From NCBI GenBank assembly GCA_026394075.1, contig JAPKYX010000014.1:1-38071 (forward strand): DNA of 38,071 nucleotides. Reading direction: 5' to 3'. Made by a program: the position numbers and the translations under genes. The notes below the pieces were generated by a model, which made no database searches, was not told where the DNA came from, and saw only the letters and a program-made list of their open reading frames with translations. This stretch comes from Acidobacteriota bacterium (GTDB lineage Bacteria; Acidobacteriota; Terriglobia; Bryobacterales; Bryobacteraceae). Positions 23,001 through 29,611 of this stretch are shown here, piece by piece; positions within the stretch are counted from its first letter, which is position 1; every line of letters starts with the position of its first letter.

Positions 23001-24872
23001 ATCGAGGCTAACCAGGTTGGAAGTATTGGGCGAGAGATTTGCTCGGAAAGAGTACTGCGGGAAGCCATCCACCATAAAGCGACCCGGCTCCGGCGCGGCA
23101 CCCGTGCGGTCCATGTAGGTGTTCAGGAGTGTGGGTGTGACACCCACTGGCGGAAAGGAGACGGCGCTGTAGTTTAGCCACACCTGGGTCAGGTTGGCCT
23201 GCGCGGCCGCCTGCTGCAGTGCGACATTGTCCGCCGGGTGCTCCGGATGGGCGAACGTCGTGCCCGATGGGCAGGCCACGCGGAAGAAGCTGGTGGAGGC
23301 CGTGAACCGCCACGTGTGGGTATCCCACTTCTTCAGATTGCCGTTGGTCACCTGGCAAGCTGCCGGAAGTGAGCTGGCAGGCGCATATGAGGTCCAGCGG
23401 CCGGTGGACACATTCATGACGGCGGGGCCGATGTTTCCGAAATCACCCTCCGCATACGACCAGATGGTCGCCTCCCGCCGGAGGTCTGCGCCGGAACGCC
23501 GGAAAGAAGCTGGCGCGCTGCCCAAGTGCAGGAAATAATCGAGGGCGATCAGCGAGATCCCGCATCCCGTCGCTTTGCGGACATCTGCTTCATTCAGCTC
23601 ATCGCCGGGGATATCCACCAAAGTGCGCCCCTCGCCCATATTCACCCATTTCCCGTCCCTCTGATATGACCGATAGCCCGACGCGCCAATGGTGCAGTTG
23701 TCGAACTGGCTATTGCGTACGCCGAAGTTTATTGGTTGCGAGGATTCCGCTTTGCCCGTGAATAGGTAAGGGCAGCCCGGCAGCCTATCTCCACCAGCAA
23801 TACAGTAGGAACGCGCTGCGTCAAAGTTGCCTTCTTCGGGGTCACCGGGATTGTTACGGCCGTTCATGATGATGATTTGCTTGCCGGCGGCGATGAGCTC
23901 CTTGAGCGATGGATAGTATCTGGCCCCATCAGTGGCGGGGCGCGCCGCAAGATCCGCCGGAGTGAAAATCTTTGATCCGAAGTATGTAGAAAGAGGAACA
24001 TTGATATAGCGATCGGGCGAGTTGTCCCTTGCGCCAGAGGGAAAATTGTAGCCGGGCGGGCCACCGTCACTCATGGTCAGGATGATTACTTCGTTGGGAT
24101 GGGCCACCAACCAATCGTTGATCTCCTGGATCGACCACGCCCACAGACGGTTGGTCACCTTCGAGTAAGTCGCCACAGGCGCTGCGGCGATCAGGGCGGT
24201 ATTGAGGATTGCGGGAATCGGATAAGGGATCAACAAATTGATGGGAGCCACAAAAGGCGCCAGCGCCAGCGCGGCCCCAATCGCCTGCGCAACGCCCAAA
24301 CTCTCGCACTGCGTGTGGCTACTGCAGTGGGCCGCCCGGACTTGGCCAAAGTAGTACTGCGGATCGATGCGGATCAGTCGGGCTCCTTGATTCAACTGGT
24401 CAGTCATGGAATAGTACTGGTTTAAGTTAAGGAGGTTGCGATTGCCGTCCTGATAGTTACTATGCGAGCCATGAGTTCCGAGAGTGGTGACGAAGTTGAT
24501 CGGCAGGTGTTTCTGTATCCCGTTGCGCTGCTGGCTTAGTGCCCAGGCCGCCCAGGATTTATCCTCGCCCACGGTGTCGCGTGTGGAGTTCACACAGGTA
24601 CCGCCCGCGGCGAAGATGGCCTTGAAATACCCGTTGGATGGCTTCAAGCCGGTATCGCAAAAGCCATTGCCACCGTTCCAGAACTCGTTGTCCGTCATGG
24701 TGCAGGCGCGCTGATCCTTGCCGCCGCAATCAGGGATGGTGATGGTATCGGCCAGCAGTGGGGCACATCCCGCTAGTAGCACTAGCAGCAGAAGCTTCAG
24801 CGCGACGCCGGCGCTGGCTTGCCCGCATCGTCCGATGCGGTAACGAATGAGATAACTGGTTCGATCAAACAT
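20046..24872 (-). CDS. Giant exported PI-PLC-like, multi-Ig protein with C-terminal type I dockerin
   Basis: 1608 residues with a perfect AGGAGG 5 bases before the ATG. A signal region ends near residue 42; the L-A-G-C36 box could make it a lipoprotein. Residues about 120-450 resemble a PI-PLC X-type phosphodiesterase: T-L-G-T-H134-G-S-H-S-N-Y, T-D-Q-L-N-Q-G-A-R-L-I-R-I-D170, and H-P-N-E-V-I-I-L-T. Then come a Big_3-like Ig domain (about 685-818), a BACON-like domain (about 905-1003), an InlB-like/PEGA-like region (1008-1163), and three Ig-type repeats marked by D-K/R-T-P-P at 1266, 1341 and 1418. A Pro-rich linker (1527-1547) leads to a dockerin: both calcium loops, D1549-x-N-x-D-G and D1582-x-N-x-D-G, have all ligand positions including D1557/D1560 and D1590/D1593. 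The substrate is unproven. The cohesin-like gene follows directly. Confidence 0.85.
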   Translation of the reverse strand: MFDRTSYLIRYRIGRCGQASAGVALKLLLLVLLAGCAPLLADTITIPDCGGKDQRACTMTDNEFWNGGNGFCDTGLKPSNGYFKAIFAAGGTCVNSTRDTVGEDKSWAAWALSQQRNGIQKHLPINFVTTLGTHGSHSNYQDGNRNLLNLNQYYSMTDQLNQGARLIRIDPQYYFGQVRAAHCSSHTQCESLGVAQAIGAALALAPFVAPINLLIPYPIPAILNTALIAAAPVATYSKVTNRLWAWSIQEINDWLVAHPNEVIILTMSDGGPPGYNFPSGARDNSPDRYINVPLSTYFGSKIFTPADLAARPATDGARYYPSLKELIAAGKQIIIMNGRNNPGDPEEGNFDAARSYCIAGGDRLPGCPYLFTGKAESSQPINFGVRNSQFDNCTIGASGYRSYQRDGKWVNMGEGRTLVDIPGDELNEADVRKATGCGISLIALDYFLHLGSAPASFRRSGADLRREATIWSYAEGDFGNIGPAVMNVSTGRWTSYAPASSLPAACQVTNGNLKKWDTHTWRFTASTSFFRVACPSGTTFAHPEHPADNVALQQAAAQANLTQVWLNYSAVSFPPVGVTPTLLNTYMDRTGAAPEPGRFMVDGFPQYSFRANLSPNTSNLVSLDPVFNTATSLEAAAVPIALPYNPANAQTLPAGAYTTTLNVVPSPAATSAAGFLVTHVMEPTRTALSVDPAARGAYDPDTPVLFRARVAAACGRKPNDPISGGSIGITGGVTFSDTYTPLGASSSVTRTLGRIPINNFQDNLAANSNGMLTAVSCPGDDLACASTKLEPGQHIISATYGRDSTYGSSSSDSVTVTVPGIVSPARLEFVFPANNTSPQSQTLTATQIPGAITTSAPSVVSVARVGTSNQYNVTVAPGSRVPGTHEETVTMGTATIGVVMKIYGSLAVDARPLSFASTNQAVPTKQQVLVNYEGGPITATPDTGWITASLTPASNTTRQLVGLMVDIGVDPHGLAAGVYNGSVKIASPGQTPVVVPVTLNLTFSNVQPILVTSTPPGLSIQVDGVNYKTPQTFLWTPESFRHGNSHVARVVETAQVLTPGTRAVFREWPGFSEKTFRTIRSQDAVVQAAFDVEYELASQVSPACTGTVNPPRQWIKSGTSVNVVATASTGNTFQSFQGDITSTSKSQTFTMTSPKSILAKFACASADCVGNFPPVSVATLGGNPFLDFWSASDVTVSLSAVAGRPNGTVQEIRYSTSGAVVTPLTTIAGSRVNVPIRQEGITTITFYAVDRSGDAEVPRSVVVKIDKTPPTATFRVTPTPTLAGWNNTNVVAVLECADSLSGVNAATQNFGVSASGTTTLTRECVDRAGNRRSATVKVYIDRTPPVLTLALDPAPNAAGWNRSDVNVVSTCTDATGGAGVPTTPAPVRFTTEGTFNVSRTCTDAAGNVATAVATVRLDKTPPTIAGLPPTGCTIAPPDGRLVSYGPIQAVDERSGIGALQLGATSPSTLAAGDVVVTTLTPSSSSLSLRATSGSTARIYNLAAQATDAAGNIRTASAACTVAPVTGGTPPPPLPPGPPAPPPPTVLPGDANRDGVVDCKDLALVRLAIGKKPGDLGFDVRADVNSDGLIDLRDFQFVAQRLPAGSTCP

Positions 24873-24953
24873 GGATTCCTCCTAGATTCGCCTTGCTTAT
24901 GTTGTTTGTCCCTGGTGCGCAATTAGCCGCCCACGTCGCCGGAGCCCTGAGTT

Positions 24954-25364
24954 TCAAGTGCCTCCGAACTCCCCACACGCCTTACCCGTAAACCGCACGC
25001 CGTCCGACACGGAGCGGATTGCCCCTGGTAGTTCGGCTGCGGCGTTCTCCTTGAGCAGGTAGCCCCAGGCCCCGGCCGCCCAGGCCGCCTGCATCAGGGC
25101 TGGATCACGGTGGATGGTGAGCAACACTACCTTTGTCGGGGAAGTGTATTGCTGCAAGCGGCGGGCGATGGCAATTCCGTCCGCTTCCGGCATCTCGATA
25201 TCCAGCACGGCCACATCGGGCCGTAGCTGCTCGATCAACCGCCACGCCGTGCCGCCATCTCCTCCGACGCCCACCACCTGCAGTCCCGGCTCGCTGGCCA
25301 ACAGTTGCTCCATCGCGTTGAGAAAGCGCGCATGGTCGTCCGCCAGTAAGATGCTTGTGCACAC
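24954..25364 (-). CDS. Receiver-only response regulator (no output domain)
   Basis: A 136-residue REC domain of NarL type, with the acidic pair in L-L-A-D-D-H, the phospho-acceptor Asp in V-A-V-L-D-I-E-M-P, the Thr in V-V-L-L-T-I-H, and the Lys in Y-L-L-K-E-N. It ends at F-T-G-K-A-C-G-E-F-G-G-T, where the linker to a LuxR-type DNA-binding domain would begin; only 81 bases remain before the next gene, and they contain no HTH. It is either a natural single-domain regulator, acting by protein contact or as a phosphate sink, or a truncated NarL protein. The start is a GTG at 25364, and a CATACT hexamer 10 bases before it may be a leaderless -10. It lies between the HK/RR pair and the dockerin protein, all on one strand. 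Confidence 0.82.
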   Translation of the reverse strand: MCTSILLADDHARFLNAMEQLLASEPGLQVVGVGGDGGTAWRLIEQLRPDVAVLDIEMPEADGIAIARRLQQYTSPTKVVLLTIHRDPALMQAAWAAGAWGYLLKENAAAELPGAIRSVSDGVRFTGKACGEFGGT

Positions 25365-25490
25365 CAGAAACCGTAGTATGCCGGGACGGTGTCAGAACTG
25401 GAATAGCGACCACTCCGCAATCTGCTGAGTAGAACTACTTATCCCGATGACTTGAAGGGGGGGCGGCGCAGGGTGGCCGGTGAGGTGTGA

Positions 25491-26144
25491 CTACTCGAGT
25501 TCGGCCTTGTGTTCCAGCGCAAAGCGCAGCAACGCGTGAGCTCCACTGAGGCCTAGCTTCTGGCAGATATTGGCCCGGTGATTCTCCACCGTTCGCGGGC
25601 TGATGTTGAGTGTGGCGGCGATCTCTTTGTTGGTCTGGTAAGCGCCGATCAGTTGCAGCAGCCGGCGTTCATGGGTGGTTAGGGCCGCCACGCCCGGTTG
25701 TGCCGCGGCCAGGGCGGCTTCACGGCGGTTGCGGTTGACCAGATAGGTTGAGATGGCCGGGCTGATGAAGTACTGCCGAGCCGAGGCCGCATGGACGCTG
25801 GCCGCGATATCGGTTACCGCACTGTCCTTCAAGATGTAGCCATAGACGTTTAGGGCCATGGCCGCATTGAAGAGCTCCTCATCCTTGTGGAAGGTGAGGA
25901 TCACCACGGCGATCTCCGGCAGTTCCGTGCGCAGTAGCCGGATCACTTCCAGGCCATCCAGGCGCGGCATGTCGAGATCGAGCACGGCCACCGCGGGCTT
26001 CACTTGCCGCAGTAGGGTGAGCGCCACTTGGCCATCGTCGGCCTCGCCCACCACCTCCAACTCGGAGTCGCTTTCCAGCACTTGGCGCAGGCCCCGGCGG
26101 AAGACAGGATGATCGTCAGCTATGAGAACGCGAATGCGAGGCAT
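25491..26144 (-). CDS. NarL/FixJ-family response regulator
   Basis: A 217-residue DNA-binding regulator. The receiver domain (1-120) has D10/D11, phospho-acceptor D56 in V-A-V-L-D-L-D-M-P, and the conserved Lys in Y-I-L-K-D-S. The C-terminal LuxR-type HTH (about 150-212) has L-T-T-H-E-R-R-L-L-Q-L-I, then N-K-E-I-A-A-T-L-N-I-S-P-R-T-V-E-N-H-R-A and the I-C-Q-K-L-G-L-S-G helix. It overlaps the end of the histidine kinase gene by 29 bases, so the two are translationally coupled and form a cognate pair. Its targets are unknown; the downstream dockerin/cohesin genes are obvious candidates. The 126-base gap to the next gene holds no terminator that I can see. Confidence 0.93.
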   Translation of the reverse strand: MPRIRVLIADDHPVFRRGLRQVLESDSELEVVGEADDGQVALTLLRQVKPAVAVLDLDMPRLDGLEVIRLLRTELPEIAVVILTFHKDEELFNAAMALNVYGYILKDSAVTDIAASVHAASARQYFISPAISTYLVNRNRREAALAAAQPGVAALTTHERRLLQLIGAYQTNKEIAATLNISPRTVENHRANICQKLGLSGAHALLRFALEHKAELE

Positions 26145-29100
26145 GGGGCAGGTCGATGTCTAAAGTGGTGATGGTGCCGCGGCCGGGGGCGGATTCCAGC
26201 CGGTGCCGGGCTCCCAAAATACGGGCTCGTTCACGGATGCTGGTGAGGCCGAAGCCCTGGTGCGACCGGTCCAAGGCAGACGCGATTCCGCAGCCATTGT
26301 CCTCCATTCGCAGCATGAAGCCGGCGGCCGTCTCCTTCAGCACCAACCGCGCTTCGGTGGCCTGGGAGTGCCGCAAGATGTTGTTCAGCGTCTCCTGGAC
26401 CACCCGGTAAAGGTGGATCTCATTGTCCGGGCTGAGCCGCCCATCGATGTTGTCGATATCGGTGGTGAAAGCGATTTCAGAAGCGGCCTCCGCACGTTGC
26501 ACCAGCGAGCTGAGGGCGCTCGTCAATCCCAATCGTTCCAGTTGTTGCGGCCGCAGGTTGCGGGCCAGATTGCGGACCTCATCAATGGCTTCCCCGGCCA
26601 CCTGCGAAATCTCGGCCAGCGCTGGCTGGGCCTGTTGGGTTTGCGTCATGGCTAGCAGTGCTTGGTTGCGGATCACGCTGAGGTTCTGCCCGATACTATC
26701 GTGCAGTTCAGCGGCGATCCGTTTCCGCTCGGCTTCCTGGGAGGCGATCAGCAGTGCGGAGAACTGTTCCTGGGCGGCCCGCGCCGTCCGGAATTGCTGG
26801 ACCCTCATCCGGTAGGCCCACGCGACGGCCCCGGTCACCAGCAACCCCGCCAAACTCTGGAACCACCAACGCTTCCAGGGCGGCGGCACGATGGTGATCT
26901 TTAGCGTGGCTTCCTGCTTGCTCCACACGCCGTCACTGTTGGTGCCGCGGACCCGGAACAGATACTGGCCGCTGTCGAGATTGGTGTACACCGCCGTCCG
27001 GCCCGATGAATAGTGCCAGTCCTGATCGAAGTTCTCCAGCTTGTAGGCATACCGGTTGAGCTCCGGTGCCGAATAATCCAGCGCCGCATACTCCACCGTG
27101 AACATGGAATCTTTCCACGAAAGCTCACCTTCTCCTCGCTCAATGGCGCTGCTCAGCTGCCGTCCGCTGGCCTGGAACGAGGTCACCACCAGTGGCGGCG
27201 AGAAGGTACTGTCTTCCACCGCCTCCGGGCGAAACCGGTTGTAGCCGCTGACGCCGCCGAAGTACATGTGGTGCGTAGCGGGGGCGTAGTAGTCCGCGCC
27301 ACCGTTGAACTCGTTGTCCTGCAAGCCATGGCTGATGTTGTAGACCCGGAACTGCCGCCGATCCGGATCGAGGCGCGCCAGGCCGGAATTGGTGCTCATC
27401 CAGATCTGCCCCGCCGCGTCTTCCCGCAGCGCGTAGACCGTGTCGTTCGGCAGCCCGTCCTTCATGGTGAAGCGGGTGAATGTTCCGGAGGCGCGGTCCA
27501 GCAGGTTCAGCCCCACGGTCGTTCCCACCCAAACGCGACTCTGGCGATCGACCAATAGCGCGTAGACCGCTGCGGCGCTCAGGCTTTGGGGGTTCCGCTC
27601 ATCATGCGGAAAATGCTGGAAGCGGCCGGTCTTCAAGTCCAGGCGCTCCAACCCGTGATGCCGGGTACCGATCCAGTAGGTTCCATCGGGGTCGCGGGCA
27701 AAGGCGCGCACCTCGTTGCCCGCTAAGCTATCGGGCTGCGCCGGGTCATGCAGGTAGCGGGTGAACTGTCCGGAAGCAGCGTCCCAGCGGTTGAGCCCAT
27801 TACGGGTGCCAATCCAGGCGTGCCGCCCGTCGGCGTCGGGACTAACGAAAGCCACGTTGTCATCGCTGAGTGACCGGGGATCGGAAGGCACATTGCGATA
27901 GCTGCGGCCCTGCCCGGTGGCGGGGTTGAAGTCACTGATGCCCCGTGCGGTTCCCACCCAGAGGTGACCCGGAACCGGTCCCCGAGCAATCGAGGAGATG
28001 TTGTCGTCCGGCAAAGGCGATGGCCCCCCAGGCCGGCCACGATAGACGCGGAAGGTGCCCATTTCCGGGTCAAAGCGGTTTAACCCAAATCCCGTGCCCA
28101 CCCACGCCACACCGGCCTCGTCTTCATAGATGGCGTGGATCGAATTGTCGCTCAGTGCCGACCCGTTGCCCGACCGGAAGGTGACAAAGCGGCGGCCTGC
28201 CGCACTCAGCCGGCTGATGCCGCGGTTGGTGCCGAACCACAGCGTACCCGCCCGGTCCTCCAGAGCGCTGGCGACAACCCGGCCGCTCAAAGTCCGTTCA
28301 TCGGAGGAATCATGCCGGTAATGGGTCAACACGCCACCGGAGCTGCGGCGGACCAGTCCCTCAGAAGACCCAAACCAGAGATCACCCGCGCGGTCCTCCA
28401 CAATCGCCGAAACTTCCGGCTCTCGGAGGCTGCCTGGTCCCGTTGGCTGGAGACGAACGGTCGTAAACCTGCCGCTGGTAGGCTCCAGATAGCCAACTCC
28501 CTGGCCCGTGCCTGCCCACAGCCATCCGGCGCGATCCTCATAGAGCGCGACCACGCGATTGCTGGGCAAGCTGGCTGGGTTACCCGGTTGGGAGACGTAG
28601 TGCTGGAAGCGGCCGGTTCGAGCATCCCAGCGGTCCAGTCCTTGATTCCGCGTCGCAACCCACAGATTTCCCCGGCGGTCAGCCAGCAGTCGGACGATGT
28701 CGTCGCTCGCCAAACTATCGGGGTTTTGTGCATCGTGCCGGAACTGGCGAAACGTGCCGCGCGCCGGATCGAAGGCGTTGAGCCCCCCAAACTGCGTGCC
28801 GATCCATAGCGTGCCTTGACCGTCCTCCACCAGTGCCTGCGCGGCGTTATCGCTCAGCCGTTGGGGGTCCGGAGGCGCGGCCTGAAAGCGGGTGAAGGTC
28901 TCAGTCGCCCGGTTAAACGCCGCGATGCCGCCACCCGTGGTCGCTACCCACAGCACGCCACTGTGGTCCTCCGTGATGGCCGCAATCGAATTGTTGGGCA
29001 GCGATTGCGGATCGTCCGCCGCATGCCGGTAGACCCGGAATGTGTAGCCGTCATAACGGTTCAACCCGTCTTGCGTGCCGAACCAGACAAAGCCGCGCCG

Positions 29101-29319
29101 GTCCTGAAAGATGCACCGCACGTAGGCCTGTGACAGGCCGCTGCGCAGCCCGATCCGGTCGAATACCCCCGCATCCGGCACGTTGGCGCTGCGGATCGTC
29201 GCGCTGAGCGACAGTACCGAAAGGCCAAAATGTAAGAACGTTCGCCGCAATTGTCCAGCGTAGTCCAATTGCTCCGGCACGCGCTCATCCTGGGAGTCGA
29301 CCAGCAGCAGGGCGAACAT
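26116..29319 (-). CDS. Two-component sensor kinase with Reg_prop propellers, Y_Y_Y and HisKA_3
   Basis: A 1067-residue hybrid-type sensor without its own receiver. A signal-like stretch (about 27-45) precedes about 14 propeller blades (about 55-740), each with an L-W-V/I-G-T-x-x-G-L-N-R-Y/F-D-type step: two seven-bladed periplasmic propellers. A Y_Y_Y domain (about 745-810) and one membrane helix (818-838) follow. The kinase core has the phospho-acceptor H873 in A-A-E-L-H-D-S-I-G-Q, the N box near 979 and the ATP-binding D1007 in M-E-D-N-G-C-G. Relatives in Bacteroidetes and Acidobacteria sense oligosaccharides or other polymers and control uptake genes; the ligand here is unknown. The ATG at 29319 has no ribosome site, and a TTG further in, nearer the signal peptide, is possible. 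It is coupled to the regulator by a 29-base overlap. The 29320-29491 gap shows no clear promoter. Confidence 0.92.
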   Translation of the reverse strand: MFALLLVDSQDERVPEQLDYAGQLRRTFLHFGLSVLSLSATIRSANVPDAGVFDRIGLRSGLSQAYVRCIFQDRRGFVWFGTQDGLNRYDGYTFRVYRHAADDPQSLPNNSIAAITEDHSGVLWVATTGGGIAAFNRATETFTRFQAAPPDPQRLSDNAAQALVEDGQGTLWIGTQFGGLNAFDPARGTFRQFRHDAQNPDSLASDDIVRLLADRRGNLWVATRNQGLDRWDARTGRFQHYVSQPGNPASLPSNRVVALYEDRAGWLWAGTGQGVGYLEPTSGRFTTVRLQPTGPGSLREPEVSAIVEDRAGDLWFGSSEGLVRRSSGGVLTHYRHDSSDERTLSGRVVASALEDRAGTLWFGTNRGISRLSAAGRRFVTFRSGNGSALSDNSIHAIYEDEAGVAWVGTGFGLNRFDPEMGTFRVYRGRPGGPSPLPDDNISSIARGPVPGHLWVGTARGISDFNPATGQGRSYRNVPSDPRSLSDDNVAFVSPDADGRHAWIGTRNGLNRWDAASGQFTRYLHDPAQPDSLAGNEVRAFARDPDGTYWIGTRHHGLERLDLKTGRFQHFPHDERNPQSLSAAAVYALLVDRQSRVWVGTTVGLNLLDRASGTFTRFTMKDGLPNDTVYALREDAAGQIWMSTNSGLARLDPDRRQFRVYNISHGLQDNEFNGGADYYAPATHHMYFGGVSGYNRFRPEAVEDSTFSPPLVVTSFQASGRQLSSAIERGEGELSWKDSMFTVEYAALDYSAPELNRYAYKLENFDQDWHYSSGRTAVYTNLDSGQYLFRVRGTNSDGVWSKQEATLKITIVPPPWKRWWFQSLAGLLVTGAVAWAYRMRVQQFRTARAAQEQFSALLIASQEAERKRIAAELHDSIGQNLSVIRNQALLAMTQTQQAQPALAEISQVAGEAIDEVRNLARNLRPQQLERLGLTSALSSLVQRAEAASEIAFTTDIDNIDGRLSPDNEIHLYRVVQETLNNILRHSQATEARLVLKETAAGFMLRMEDNGCGIASALDRSHQGFGLTSIRERARILGARHRLESAPGRGTITTLDIDLPHASHSRSHS

Positions 29320-29491
29320 TGGGTCGCTCGGTTGTCGTGCAAGCCGATGGATCAGAGGGCCAGTTCCGGGGAGGAGCTGCTGTTAGAAATTCAAAGTCAA
29401 TTCTTGGGCCGTCCGCAGCGCCCGATTGCCCGCTAGTGTCGATGAAATTCGCCAAATGCGCTTTAACGCATTGACTCTATGGAAGTTATTC

Positions 29492-29581
29492 TGGCGGTGA
29501 GGGTGGGATTCGAACCCACGGAACCCGTTAGGGTTCAACGGTTTTCGAGACCGCCCGATTCAACCACTCTCGCACCTCACC
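29492..29581 (-). tRNA. tRNA-Ser (anticodon CGA)
   Basis: The minus strand shows a class II tRNA. Acceptor stem GGTGAGG (29581-29575) pairs with CCTCACC, discriminator G at 29495, and CCA is encoded (29494-29492). The anticodon stem GCGGT/ACCGT encloses loop CTCGAAA, giving anticodon CGA for serine UCG codons. The long variable arm (ACCCTAACGGGT type) is typical of serine tRNAs, and the T-loop reads TTCGAAT. It is divergent from the gene at 29612. Confidence 0.95.
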
Positions 29582-29611
29582 GCACGCGTGGCTTGACTAT
29601 AGAATTATAGC

